Origin: Streptomyces sp. NBC_01591
GTDB taxonomy: Bacteria > Actinomycetota > Actinomycetes > Streptomycetales > Streptomycetaceae
Direction: 5' to 3'
Length of the DNA: 64,000 nt
NCBI RefSeq assembly: GCF_035918155.1
Contig: NZ_CP109327.1
Span: 6,200,001-6,264,000 of the forward strand
The position numbers and the translations under genes were made by a program. Below, in pieces: positions 9,678-20,122 of this stretch (within the stretch, counting starts at the first letter, position 1; each line of letters starts with the position of its first letter). The notes beneath the pieces were generated by a model that was given only the letters and a program-made list of their open reading frames with translations, was not told where the DNA came from and did no database searches.

Positions 9678-9881
9678 TCAGCCGATTTCGCTGTCGCTGG
9701 TCTTCACGCCCAGGACAAGTGCACGCAGCGCACCCCGGCTTGTCACCAGAACGGCATCCGGGCTCTCGCTCTCGCGGATTGCGATGAGGTCCGCGTTCGC
9801 TGCGGCGACCTCAACGCAGGCATTGCCGGAGGCCTCCGAGAACGAGGACTTGATCCAGTTCAGCTCGGGCAACTCGGGCAA
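9678..9881 (-). CDS. DUF397 domain protein
   Basis: A 67-aa protein covering one DUF397 domain: LNWIKSSFSEASGNACVEVA near the N-terminus and IAIRESESPDAVLVTSRGALRALV after it. DUF397 proteins are nearly always encoded next to an XRE/DUF5753 regulator in Streptomyces, as here: the XRE gene ends 12 bases upstream on the same strand. In the best known example of such a pair (BldB/WhiJ-like systems) the small protein modulates its partner. This gene is therefore likely the partner of the regulator at 9894-10793. Confidence 0.9.
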   Translation of the reverse strand: MPELPELNWIKSSFSEASGNACVEVAAANADLIAIRESESPDAVLVTSRGALRALVLGVKTSDSEIG

Positions 9882-9893
9882 GGCGAACTCCTC

Positions 9894-10793
9894 CTACAGT
9901 TCTCCGGCGATCTCAAGGATGAGATCCCTCGACTCACTCGGATTCAACGCGACCTGTTCGACCAAGTCCAGCCGACGTCGGAAGTTGGCCAACTGGGTCG
10001 GTGAGTCCATGAAGACGGCACCGATCGGAGAGTCCACCTCAACGGTGTCCAAGTGGTGGCTGGCGGCGGACACGTACATCAGAGTGTCCCCGGCCATGGG
10101 GAAGCGCTCGGCCGTGAAGGGGATCACGAGCAACCGGACATTGGGGCGTTCGCTCTCCTCCAAGAGGTGGCCCAACTGGGCCTTGGCCACTTTGCGCCCT
10201 CCGGTGCGAAGCCGAAGAGCCGCTTCGTGGACCAAGCCCACGTAGGGCACCCGGTCGGCCGCCACCACGCTGTGCCGGGCCAGCCGATGGGTCACCCGTA
10301 GTTCGACTTCCAGCCTGGGCAGGGCCGGTACGAAGAGGTCGAAGAGGGCACGGGCGTGCTCCTCGGTCTGGAAGAGGCCGGGAATGTGAGCTGTCTGGAG
10401 TGTGCGCAAGCTCGTCGCGTGGTGCTCCAGTTCCGCCACGTCCAGGAAGTCCGGCGGGATCTTGCCCCGGTATTCGTCCCACCAGCCTCGCGGACGCCCT
10501 CCGGTCATCGTGGCGAGAGCATCGATCAGTTCCGGATCGTCGCACTCGTAGATGCTGGCCAGTCGGCGCAGCCGTTCCTCGCTGATACCGAATCGCCCTG
10601 ACTCGATGTTGGAGATCATCGTGCGGTCTGCCCCGAGCCGTTCGGCGGCAACGGGTGCTGACATGCCGACTGCATCGCGCAGCCGGCGGAGCTCCCGTTC
10701 GCCGAACCCTGGCAGTACGAGCTCGCCTTCCCCTGCGACCCGCGCAGCCCCCGCATCGCCCGTACGACCCTCCGGGCCATCCTCGATGCTCAC
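9894..10793 (-). CDS. XRE family regulator with DUF5753 domain
   Basis: A regulator of about 299 aa if translation starts at GTG 10793. The HTH is at about residues 25-85 (ERELRRLRDAVGMSAPVAAERLGADRTMISNIESGRFG). The DUF5753 part follows with EHHATSLRTLQTAHIPGLFQTEEHARALF, the usual signature of this family. The last residues (ILEIAGEL) lie 12 bases before the DUF397 gene. The start is doubtful: the family normally begins close to ERELRRLR, but the only upstream in-frame start lies inside sequence that on the other strand codes for an ATPase domain. CTG/TTG starts or an internal start are possible. Confidence 0.8.
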   Translation of the reverse strand: MSIEDGPEGRTGDAGAARVAGEGELVLPGFGERELRRLRDAVGMSAPVAAERLGADRTMISNIESGRFGISEERLRRLASIYECDDPELIDALATMTGGRPRGWWDEYRGKIPPDFLDVAELEHHATSLRTLQTAHIPGLFQTEEHARALFDLFVPALPRLEVELRVTHRLARHSVVAADRVPYVGLVHEAALRLRTGGRKVAKAQLGHLLEESERPNVRLLVIPFTAERFPMAGDTLMYVSAASHHLDTVEVDSPIGAVFMDSPTQLANFRRRLDLVEQVALNPSESRDLILEIAGEL

Positions 10794-11099
10794 GAACTCG
10801 CCGAACTCAGTTACCGCGCGGAGCTGTTGACGTCCGAGCTGACCACCAACTCCGTACGGCACACCAAGGGGCCCGCCGCCGTGCGGCTCCAGTGGCGGCA
10901 CCCGGTGCTCCGGATCAGCGTCTGGGACATGAGCCTGGACCTGCCCAAGCCGTACGCCCCGCCCGTCGCCCCCCACGTCGAAGCCGGGCGGGGCATGGCC
11001 ATCCTCGTCGCGGACCGATGGGGCGGGTGCGCCATAGGGGGAGGGGCGCTCGGGCCGGGCGGCAAGACTGTCTGGTTCGAGCTCGCGCTCGGTGCCTGA
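10662..11099 (+). pseudogene. ATP-binding (HATPase_c, RsbW-like) domain frame without a normal start
   Basis: In frame with the stop at 11097-11099 the sequence reads as an anti-sigma-factor-like ATPase: FAEPWQYELAFPCDPRSP, LLTSELTTNSVRHT (N box) and HVEAGRGMAILVADRWGG (G box). These small kinases are common in Streptomyces next to XRE/DUF397 pairs. The frame is closed on the left by TGA 10659-10661 and has no ATG or GTG before the N box; the first possible start is TTG 10827, which would remove the first third of the domain. Its 5' half overlaps the divergent XRE gene head to head. This looks like a deletion that removed the shared promoter region and the true start. Confidence 0.55.
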
Positions 11100-11118
11100 G
11101 CCGCGGACACCGTGGACG

Positions 11119-11165
11119 CCCCGCGCGGTCACGTCCGACCCCCGTACGGGCGGGACCGCGCGGGG
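11119..11165. terminator. Bidirectional terminator hairpin
   Basis: A perfect 12-bp inverted repeat, CCCCGCGCGGTC at 11119-11130 and its complement at 11154-11165, with the inner palindrome CCCGTACGGG. It lies between the ATPase frame and the hydrolase gene, whose 3' ends converge. No T run, as is common in Streptomyces. Confidence 0.7.
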
Positions 11166-11176
11166 CGGGTCGTGGG

Positions 11177-11977
11177 TCAGGAAGCCTGACGCAGGGATAC
11201 GGACCTGGTGAAGAACTCCGTGAGGACCGGGGCCACCGCCTGGGGGGCCAGGTCGCGGGTCTGGCCCGTCAGGGTGCGGTGGCGGGCGCGGGGGAGGGTC
11301 TCCGCGAGGGCGCGGGTGGACTGGCGGGCGCGGGTGGGGCTGGAGCCGCCGCAGATCACCAGGGTGCGCGCCGTGACAGACGCGAACCGCGCGGCCGGGA
11401 TCGCGCCGTTGCCGAGCAGCGCGTCGTCGTACGCGAGGGTGTGCGCCATCGCCAGCAGGTCGCTCCACAGCGGGGCGCGACGCATGCGGGCGATCATGTC
11501 GGCCGGTACGCCCGTCACGGACAGGAACAGCTCGACGGCCCCCGCGCGGTCCCCGGTGGACAGCAGCCGGTGCAGGCGCGAGGTGCAGCACGCCTTGTAC
11601 TGGAGGCCCGAGGCACCCGGCGTGTAGGGCGGTTCGTACACGGCCAGAAGGTCGACGGGGAGACCGGCGGCCTGTGCCTCCAGGGCCAGGGCCCCGCCGG
11701 CGCCCATGCCGAAGACGGAGGCCCGGCCGCCCACCGCGGTGACGAGCGCGGCCAGGTCCTCGATCTCGCGCTCCACCGCGTACGGGCCGCTGTCGCCGCT
11801 GGCACCGCGGCCGCGCCTGTCGTACGTGACGACGTGGAAGTGCGGCGCGAGCAGGCGCGCCAGCGGCGCCTCGGTCGCCGCCGTGCCCAGCGCGCCGCCC
11901 ACCAGGATCACCGGCGGGCCTTCACCCCGGTGCCGGTACGCGATCACGGTGCCGTCGCGGGAGAGAATCTTGTCCAT
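11177..11977 (-). CDS. Alpha/beta hydrolase fold protein lacking catalytic residues
   Basis: A 266-aa protein with the alpha/beta hydrolase pattern: VILVGGALG (oxyanion region), VVTYDRRGRGAS, and the nucleophile elbow at residues 90-95. The elbow reads GMGAGG, so the position of the catalytic serine in GxSxG (residue 92) is glycine. Near the C-terminus the family normally has GQTH before the last helix; here it is GQTRDLAPQ, so the catalytic histidine is arginine. The rest of the fold is intact and full length, with no frameshift. It is probably not a working hydrolase; a binding role or early decay are both possible. It is read in the same direction as the DUF427 gene upstream. Confidence 0.82.
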   Translation of the reverse strand: MDKILSRDGTVIAYRHRGEGPPVILVGGALGTAATEAPLARLLAPHFHVVTYDRRGRGASGDSGPYAVEREIEDLAALVTAVGGRASVFGMGAGGALALEAQAAGLPVDLLAVYEPPYTPGASGLQYKACCTSRLHRLLSTGDRAGAVELFLSVTGVPADMIARMRRAPLWSDLLAMAHTLAYDDALLGNGAIPAARFASVTARTLVICGGSSPTRARQSTRALAETLPRARHRTLTGQTRDLAPQAVAPVLTEFFTRSVSLRQAS

Positions 11978-12085
11978 GCGAGGGTGGACCGCCGGGCCCG
12001 GAGAAACTCATCGCTCCGGCCGAAGTTTTCTTGAAGTTCTTCTAACTCCCGGGCCAGGGGCGTTCTTGACGATCAGTCGGGACTA

Positions 12086-12421
12086 TCAGTCGGTGACTGT
12101 CCCGGTGTCGTAGAAGCAGAAGTGGTCCTTGATCGCGGCGACTTCGGGCTTCGGGTCCGGGTAGGCCCAGACGAGGTCCGGGGCGTCCGGCAGCGACCAG
12201 TAGGAGGCATCTCCCTTGAACGGGCAGTGAGTACGGGTGTCCGAAGCCGTCAGGAGTTCGGTGTGGACGTCCCCCGGCGGCAGGTAGTAGCGGACCGGAC
12301 AGCCCGTCTCGCGCAGGACGAGCGGGCGCCGGCTCTCGGCGAGCACCTGCCCGTCGCGGACCACCCGTACGTGCTCGGTGCCGGGCTCGACCGTGATGCG
12401 GTGTCCTGGTGACGTAGTCAT
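12086..12421 (-). CDS. DUF427 domain protein
   Basis: A 111-aa protein filling one DUF427 domain. ATG 12421 begins MTTSPGHRITVEP. Characteristic pieces are VLAESRRPLVLRETGCPVRYYLPPGDV, then THCPFKGDASYWSL and VWAYPDPKPEVAAIKDHFCFY. The family is a compact beta barrel of unknown biochemical role. It is divergent from the LOG-family gene at 12509 with 87 bases between, which must hold both promoters. Confidence 0.88.
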   Translation of the reverse strand: MTTSPGHRITVEPGTEHVRVVRDGQVLAESRRPLVLRETGCPVRYYLPPGDVHTELLTASDTRTHCPFKGDASYWSLPDAPDLVWAYPDPKPEVAAIKDHFCFYDTGTVTD

Positions 12422-12508
12422 GTCGGGTTCAGCCGTTTCGCGGGTTGGTTTCTTCCCGGTTTCTCTGTGGTGGCCGGTCGTGTCGGTGGTGACCTTTACG
12501 GTTGCTCC

Positions 12509-13048
12509 ATGAAGATCTGCGTATTTCTCTCCGCCGCCGACCTCGACGACCGCTACACCCAACCCGCCCGTGAATTCGCCGAGCTGATCGGCAGGGGCGG
12601 ACACACCCTGGTCTGGGGAGGCTCGGAGAGCGGGCTGATGAAGGTCGTCGCCGACGGGGTTCAGGAGTCGGGCGGGCAGCTGGTGGGGGTGTCGGTCGAG
12701 TTCCTGGCGGCGAAGGCGCGGGCCGACGCGGACGAGATGGTGATCGCGCGCGATCTCGCCGAGCGCAAGGCGCTGCTCCTGGAGAAGGCCGACGCGGTCG
12801 TGATCATGGTGGGCGGCACCGGGACGCTCGACGAGGCGACCGAGATCCTGGAGCTGAAGAAGCACGGCAAGCACGACAAGCCGGTCGTCCTGCTCAACAC
12901 GGCGGGCTTCTACGACGGGCTGCGCCAGCAGTTCCAGCGCATGGAGGACGAGGGCTTCCTGCCCGTCCCGCTGGCCGACCTGGTGTTCTTCGCCAAGGAC
13001 GGCGTGGGCGCCCTGGCCTACCTGGAGGAGTGGTCCGGCCTGCGGTGA
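12509..13048 (+). CDS. LOG family (TIGR00730-like) Rossmann-fold protein
   Basis: A 179-aa protein. ATG 12509 gives the usual short N-terminus MKICVFLSA. The family motifs are GGSESGLMKVVADGV, for phosphate binding, and the PGGxGTxxE loop, which here reads VGGTGTLDE: proline is replaced by valine. Characterised LOG proteins release ribose 5-phosphate from cytokinin nucleotides or other nucleotide monophosphates. The catalytic glutamate is kept, so activity is plausible, but the substrate is unknown. The SDR gene follows on the same strand within about 30 bases. Confidence 0.82.
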   Translation: MKICVFLSAADLDDRYTQPAREFAELIGRGGHTLVWGGSESGLMKVVADGVQESGGQLVGVSVEFLAAKARADADEMVIARDLAERKALLLEKADAVVIMVGGTGTLDEATEILELKKHGKHDKPVVLLNTAGFYDGLRQQFQRMEDEGFLPVPLADLVFFAKDGVGALAYLEEWSGLR

Positions 13049-13077
13049 CGGGGCGGCGGGGTGCGATCATGGGGCGC

Positions 13078-13767
13078 ATGTCCACTCATGTCATTACCGG
13101 GGCCGGCTCCGGCATCGGAGCCGCTGTCACCCGCCGTCTACTGGAGCGCGGTGACGAGGCCGTGCTGTTCGCCCGCGACGCGGGCCGCGCAAAGGAGCTG
13201 GCCGAGCTCCACCCCGGCGCGCGCACGCTCGTCGGTGATCTCTCCAATCCGGACCGGTTGTCGTGGGCGCTCGCCCAGCAGGCGGTGCCGGAGCGGGTCG
13301 ACTCGCTGCTGCACATCGCTGGCGTCGTCGAGCTCGGCAGGGTCGGTGAGCTCACGCCCAAGGCCTGGCACTTCCAGCTCAACGCCAACCTGGTCGCGCC
13401 CGCCGAGCTGACCCGGCTCCTCCTGCCGCAGTTGCGCGTCGCCCAGGGCCATGTGCTCTTCGTGAACTCGGGCGCCGGCCTCGCGGCGCACGCCGAGTGG
13501 AGCGCGTACGCCGCGAGCAAGCACGGCCTCAAGGCGCTCGCCGACTCGCTGCGCCACGAGGAGCACGCCAACGGCGTCCGGGTCACCTCCGTCTACCCGG
13601 GGCGCACTGCCAGCCCCATGCAGGCCAAGGTCCACCAGCAGGAGGGCAAGGAGTACGACGCCTCCCGCTGGATCGACCCGGAGTCGATGGCCACCACGAT
13701 CCTGATGGCCATCGACCTGCCGCGCGACGCCGAGGTCAACGATCTGACGGTGCGCCCCGGCCGCTGA
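13078..13767 (+). CDS. Short-chain dehydrogenase/reductase (SDR)
   Basis: A 229-aa classical SDR. ATG 13078 gives MSTHVITGAGSGIG with the cofactor-binding TGxxxGxG motif at the very start; ATG 13069 is three codons earlier. The catalytic residues are in VNSGAG (Ser), SAYAASKHGL (Tyr and Lys) and the YPGRTASPMQ segment follows. The arginines after the first strand (FARDAGRAKEL) suggest NADP(H). It probably forms an operon with the LOG-family gene. Substrate unknown. Confidence 0.85.
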   Translation: MSTHVITGAGSGIGAAVTRRLLERGDEAVLFARDAGRAKELAELHPGARTLVGDLSNPDRLSWALAQQAVPERVDSLLHIAGVVELGRVGELTPKAWHFQLNANLVAPAELTRLLLPQLRVAQGHVLFVNSGAGLAAHAEWSAYAASKHGLKALADSLRHEEHANGVRVTSVYPGRTASPMQAKVHQQEGKEYDASRWIDPESMATTILMAIDLPRDAEVNDLTVRPGR

Positions 13768-13813
13768 GCGCCGCGGCCCGGCCACCGCAGGCCGGACCGG
13801 CCGACGGCGGCCT

Positions 13814-13819
13814 TAGGCT
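13814..13819 (+). promoter_or_regulatory. -10 hexamer for the MetE-like gene
   Basis: TAGGCT ends six bases before the GTG at 13826. Transcription would then start at the GTG itself, a leaderless message. There is no ribosome-binding site between, which supports this reading. Confidence 0.4.
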
Positions 13820-13825
13820 TCCCGT

Positions 13826-14851
13826 GTGAGCGAGAAGAGCAAGTTCAGGGTTTGCCCGGCCACCGGGATCGGGTCCATGCCCGGGGGAGACGCACGGGAG
13901 GCGGCGAAGACCGTCACCGGCTCCTTCGCGGACGGTGAGGGCCTGCCGTATCTGGCGGAACTGCCCGCCCGCGGGCCCGGTGCGGACATGATCGGGCGGA
14001 CCATCGGGCTGCTCGTCGACCTGTACGGGCATGTCGAGCCCAGCGGCTGGCGGATCAGCGACCGGCCCGGACGCGACACCCGCCGGGCCCGGTCCTGGCT
14101 CGGCGAGGACCTGGACGCCCTGGAGGAGTTCACCCAGGGCTACGAGGGGCCGCTCAAGGTCCAGGCCGTCGGGCCCTGGACGCTGGCCGCCGCGCTGGAA
14201 CGCCGGGGCGGCGAGGCCGCGCTCGGCGACCCGGGGGCCTGCCGCGACCTGGCGGGCTCACTGGCGGAGGGGCTGCGCGCCCACCTCGCGGAGGTACGCC
14301 GCAGGGTGCCCGGCGCCGAAGTGATCCTCCAGCTCGACGAGCCGTCGCTGACCGGCGTATTGCGCGGACGGATCAGGACGGCCAGCGGCTACCGCACCTA
14401 CCGGGCCGTGGACCGTCAGGTCGTGGAGGGCACCCTGCGCGATGTCCTGGCGGCGGCCGGGGACGGGGCGACGCTCGTGCACACCTGCGCGCCCGAGGTG
14501 CCGTTCGCGCTGCTGCGCCGGGCAGGGGCCGACGGCATCTCATTCGATTTCTCGCTGCTCACCGAGCGTGAGGAGGAGGCGATCGGGGAAGCCGCCGAGG
14601 GCGGCACCCAGCTCTTCCTCGGAGTGGTGCCGGGCACCGACCCGGCCTCGGGCGGATTGTCGGACCCGGGCGGTAGCGTCATGGGTGTCAGGACGCTGTG
14701 GCGCAGGCTGGGGCTGAATCCGGGGACTCTGACGGAGTCCGTGGTGATCACCCCGTCGTGCGGGCTCGCGGGTGCCTCGCCCGCGTATGCGCGCGCCGCG
14801 CTCGCCCACTGCGCCCGGGCCGCGAGATCGCTCGCAGACAACCCTGAGTAA
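13826..14851 (+). CDS. Cobalamin-independent methionine synthase-like protein (MetE C-terminal domain)
   Basis: A 341-aa protein that corresponds to the catalytic C-terminal barrel of MetE only; full MetE is over 700 aa. Zinc-ligand motifs are present: LVHTCAPEV supplies His and Cys, and TPSCGLAG supplies the last Cys. ATGIGSMPGGDAREAA at the start and QLDEPSLTG (an acidic substrate-binding motif) also match. Since the folate-binding N-terminal domain is missing, the methyl donor may differ. The gene directly precedes ligA, the same order as the Rv3015c-ligA pair of mycobacteria. The GTG start is probably leaderless. Confidence 0.85.
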   Translation: MSEKSKFRVCPATGIGSMPGGDAREAAKTVTGSFADGEGLPYLAELPARGPGADMIGRTIGLLVDLYGHVEPSGWRISDRPGRDTRRARSWLGEDLDALEEFTQGYEGPLKVQAVGPWTLAAALERRGGEAALGDPGACRDLAGSLAEGLRAHLAEVRRRVPGAEVILQLDEPSLTGVLRGRIRTASGYRTYRAVDRQVVEGTLRDVLAAAGDGATLVHTCAPEVPFALLRRAGADGISFDFSLLTEREEEAIGEAAEGGTQLFLGVVPGTDPASGGLSDPGGSVMGVRTLWRRLGLNPGTLTESVVITPSCGLAGASPAYARAALAHCARAARSLADNPE

Positions 14852-14866
14852 CGGGGCAACGGGTAA

Positions 14867-17074
<2,208 letters not shown>

Positions 17075-17418
17075 GACGGACCCCTGCCGCGGACCGGTGG
17101 AACGGGGTGGGGATACGGAACGGGACGAGCCGGCGGGTGAGCAGCGAACAAGGAGGTGGATAAAGGGTGTAAGTGGGCAGACGGGGGCAAGTTTTTCGCC
17201 GTGCGGCGGGTTCACCGGATCGGCGCCTAGCAGATGCTGACGAATGGTCGGTCCGCATTCGGGCAAGAGCGTCAGAGCGCTGCCCGTAGGAGCCTTCCGC
17301 GGCCTAATGTTGAGACGTGCACCTGCCGTGCCCGGCCGCGGGGTGGGAAACCGGGTCGTGGCGGCATGGAGTGGAACCATCGGGTGACATCGGCATCGCC
17401 GGCTGTGAGAGGGACGGA
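17075..17418. other. Intergenic stretch with a strong isolated Shine-Dalgarno sequence
   Basis: These 344 bases between ligA and rmdB hold no gene I can support. A near-perfect Shine-Dalgarno AAGGAGGTGGA lies at 17150-17160. Nine bases on, the first start codon is GTG 17167, which is followed at once by TAA, so translation would be a start-stop pair. A second GTG at 17173 opens 38 codons but is too far from the site. No good terminator hairpin is visible after ligA. Confidence 0.4.
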
Positions 17419-19578
17419 ATGAAACCGACCGAGAGCGCCGCGCCGCTGTCGCGGCTGCAAGGTTTCGTCGGCCTCACGCCGAAAGTGGGTGCCGTTGTCA
17501 TCGCGATCGCCGTTGTTCAGATCGCGACCGGTTTCTACCGAACCGTGAGCGAAGGACACGCGCTCTTCCCCGACGGCAGGGCCGGCTGGTCCCTCGCCGT
17601 CCTGACCGGAATCATCGTCGGCCATCTGGTCGCGCTCGGACGCGACCGCTGGTGGGGCGGCACCGGTTCCGGGGCCTCCCTCACCCTGGCCGTGCTGCTG
17701 CTCTACGGCTGGGTGCCCGCCGGACTGGTCAGCCTGGTCGTCGTCGTCCTCGTCGGCGTCGCCCGCAGACACCGCTGGTGGCAGGGGTTGCTGCACGGCG
17801 CGGTGGACATCCTCGGGATCGGCGCGGCGGCCCTGGTGCTCGCCGCGTTCGGTGAGGTGCAGACCGTCGAATCCCCCTGGCAGCCACTCGACTGGGGCAT
17901 CGACTCCGTCCCGGAGGTCCTCCTCGCCGCCTCCACCTACCTTCTGGTCACCCGGGTCCTGCTGTGGTACGCGCGGGCACCCCAGGGCGGCGGACTGCCG
18001 ACCATCGCCCGCACCGCCCTGCTGCGCCAGAGCCTCGTCGCTGTCGCCCTGCTCGCCATCGCACCGCTGATCTGCGTCGTCGCGATGGCCACCCCCCTGC
18101 TCCTGCCGCTCTTCGCGGTCCCGCTGATCGCCCTGGACTCCGCCCTCTGGATCGCCCGGGCCCGGGCCGAGGAGCAGCTGCGCGACCCGCTGACCGGGCT
18201 GCCCAACCGGCAGTGGCTGCTGGAGCGCACCTGGACGGCCCTGGAGGACGCGGAATCCGTCGGTGCCAGGTCCGCTCTGGTCCTGATCGACCTCGACCGT
18301 TTCCGTGCGGTCAATGACACCCTCGGCCATCTGGCGGGGGACCGGCTGCTGTTGCAGATAGCGGAACGTCTCAGGCTCGCGCTGCCCCGGGGCGCGGAGG
18401 CCGCGCGGCTCGGCGGCGACGAGTTCGCGGTGCTCCTGCCGACGGCGGACTCCACCACCAGCGCCCAGCGGGTCGCCCGCCATCTGGTCGCCGAGCTGTC
18501 CTCCCCGCTGGACCTCGACGGTCTGACTCTGGTGCTGGAGGCCAGCGCCGGGGTCGCCGTCTACCCGGACCACGCGCTGGACGCCGAAGGGCTGCTCAGG
18601 CGCGCGGACGTGGCGATGTACCAGGCCAAGCGGGACCGTACGGGCGTCGAGGTCTACGAGTCGAAGCGGGACAGCAACACTCCGGACCGGCTCGGACTCC
18701 TGGGCGATCTGCGCCGCGCCCTGGACGCCGGCGAGGTCGAGCTCCACTACCAGCCGAAGGTCCGCTTCGACGGCCAGGTGGCCGGCCTCGAAGCCCTGGT
18801 GCGCTGGGTGCATCCGGAACGCGGCAGGGTCCCCCCGGACGAGTTCATCGCCATCGCCGAGTCGTCCGGCCTCATGCCGCACCTCACGGAGTACGTCCTG
18901 GAGACGGCGCTGGCCCAGGTCGCCCGGTGGCGGGCGCAGGGCCTGTTCGTCCCGGTCGCGGTCAACGTCTCCCCGCGCGACGTCCACACCCCCGGGTTCG
19001 CGGGCGGCGTCGCGGCCCGGCTCGCCCGGCACGGCGTCCCGGCCGGGGCACTGCAGCTGGAAATAACGGAACACGTGCTGCTGGAGGACCCGCAGCGCGC
19101 CGCCGACACGCTCGCCGGGCTGACCGGGCACGGCGTGAAGATGTCCCTCGACGACTTCGGCACGGGGTACTCCTCGCTCGTCCATCTGCGCCGGCTGCCG
19201 GTCAGCGAGCTGAAGATCGACCGCTCGTTCGTGGCCCGGCTGGCCGTGGACAACGAGGACGCGGAGATCGTCCGCTGCACGATCGACCTGGCCCACTCGC
19301 TCGGCCTGCTGGTCGTCGCGGAAGGGGTCGAGGACGACGAGACCTGGGAGCGGCTGCGGGATCTGCGCTGCGACGCGGTGCAGGGGTGGCTGGTCGCCGC
19401 GGCGATGCCGCCGCAGGAGACCACGGCCTGGCTGCGGGCGCGGGGCGAGCACGGCTGGCGGCGGCCGGCCGAGCTGGCGGCCGCGGCAGCCGCCGCGGCG
19501 GCAGCGGCCGCTGTGCCACCGGAGCTGGAGCAGCGGCCCTCCGGGCGGGCGGTCGATTCGCGGCCCGCGACGACCTGA
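17419..19578 (+). CDS. rmdB: Membrane c-di-GMP protein with GGDEF and EAL domains (RmdB type)
   Basis: A 719-aa protein. ATG 17419 has GAGAGGGA upstream; the frame is open further left but without a good site. Residues 1-240 hold several membrane helices in pairs. The GGDEF domain (about 250-410) has RLGGDEF with GGDEF at 332-336, intact for making c-di-GMP. The EAL domain (about 430-690) has GLEALVRW with EAL at 458-460, ITEHVLLED, SLDDFGTGYSS, KIDRSF and EGVED, so the phosphodiesterase residues also look complete. It ends with a run of about 15 alanines. Position right after ligA matches RmdB (SCO5495) of S. coelicolor, a regulator of development. Confidence 0.92.
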   Translation: MKPTESAAPLSRLQGFVGLTPKVGAVVIAIAVVQIATGFYRTVSEGHALFPDGRAGWSLAVLTGIIVGHLVALGRDRWWGGTGSGASLTLAVLLLYGWVPAGLVSLVVVVLVGVARRHRWWQGLLHGAVDILGIGAAALVLAAFGEVQTVESPWQPLDWGIDSVPEVLLAASTYLLVTRVLLWYARAPQGGGLPTIARTALLRQSLVAVALLAIAPLICVVAMATPLLLPLFAVPLIALDSALWIARARAEEQLRDPLTGLPNRQWLLERTWTALEDAESVGARSALVLIDLDRFRAVNDTLGHLAGDRLLLQIAERLRLALPRGAEAARLGGDEFAVLLPTADSTTSAQRVARHLVAELSSPLDLDGLTLVLEASAGVAVYPDHALDAEGLLRRADVAMYQAKRDRTGVEVYESKRDSNTPDRLGLLGDLRRALDAGEVELHYQPKVRFDGQVAGLEALVRWVHPERGRVPPDEFIAIAESSGLMPHLTEYVLETALAQVARWRAQGLFVPVAVNVSPRDVHTPGFAGGVAARLARHGVPAGALQLEITEHVLLEDPQRAADTLAGLTGHGVKMSLDDFGTGYSSLVHLRRLPVSELKIDRSFVARLAVDNEDAEIVRCTIDLAHSLGLLVVAEGVEDDETWERLRDLRCDAVQGWLVAAAMPPQETTAWLRARGEHGWRRPAELAAAAAAAAAAAAVPPELEQRPSGRAVDSRPATT

Positions 19579-19635
19579 GCCCGGAGTGGCCACCGGCCCT
19601 GCGCCCCGTGGCCCCTCCGCCCTCAGAAGCGTTAC

Positions 19636-19689
19636 AGGACCGGGAGGCGCTACGGGGCCGGAAGGCGGTACGGGACCGGGAGGCGACAG
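19636..19689. repeat. Three tandem copies of an 18-bp repeat
   Basis: Units begin at 19636, 19654 and 19672. Consensus is about RGGRCCGGRAGGCGSTAC. The array lies in the 242-base gap between rmdB and gatC; apart from this array and the gatC promoter I see nothing in that gap. A similar 18-bp array occurs at 25743. Confidence 0.6.
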
Positions 19690-19776
19690 CAGGGCCGGGA
19701 ACGGCCCGAGGAGCCTGAAATCCTCGTCCGACCAGGGCGTTCGCCCGGGTGGCGGGAGTGGCGGCGGCCGACACCA

Positions 19777-19782
19777 TAGGAT
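19777..19782 (+). promoter_or_regulatory. -10 hexamer for the gat operon
   Basis: TAGGAT lies 38 bases before the gatC start, leaving room for a leader of about 30 bases with the ribosome-binding site CTGAGGA. No convincing -35. Confidence 0.35.
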
Positions 19783-19820
19783 TGGGCCAAAACCACACAC
19801 CAACCCCTGAGGATCGCTGC

Positions 19821-20117
19821 ATGCCTGGCATCACGCGCGAGGAGGTCGCCCACCTCGCCCGGCTGGCGCGTCTGGAGCTGAAGGGCGAAGAGCTCGATCA
19901 CTTCGCCGGTCAGCTCGACGACATCATCGGCGCGGTCGCCCGCGTCTCCGAGGTCGCCGACCAAGACGTACCGCCGACCTCCCACCCGCTGCCGCTGACC
20001 AACGTCATGCGCGCGGACGAGGTCCGTCCGTCGCTCACCCCCGAGCAGGCGCTCTCCGGCGCCCCGGCCCAGGAGCAGCAGCGTTTCAAGGTGCCGCAGA
20101 TCCTGGGGGAGGACTAA
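19821..20117 (+). CDS. gatC: Aspartyl/glutamyl-tRNA amidotransferase subunit C
   Basis: A 98-aa subunit that holds GatA and GatB together. ATG 19821 has TGAGGA upstream. The family pattern is clear: [17 protein letters not shown] at the N-terminus, [15 protein letters not shown], and [14 protein letters not shown] with the DV(x)R(x)D-type segment, ending [10 protein letters not shown]. It is the first gene of the gat operon, six bases before gatA. Confidence 0.96.
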   Translation: MPGITREEVAHLARLARLELKGEELDHFAGQLDDIIGAVARVSEVADQDVPPTSHPLPLTNVMRADEVRPSLTPEQALSGAPAQEQQRFKVPQILGED

Positions 20118-20122
20118 CAGCC

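Noticed and set aside
19470..19520. Poly-alanine run at the end of RmdB as a frameshift sign
   Set aside because: The run is in frame, encoded by mixed GCG/GCC/GCA codons, and the family motifs end before it; it is a low-complexity tail.
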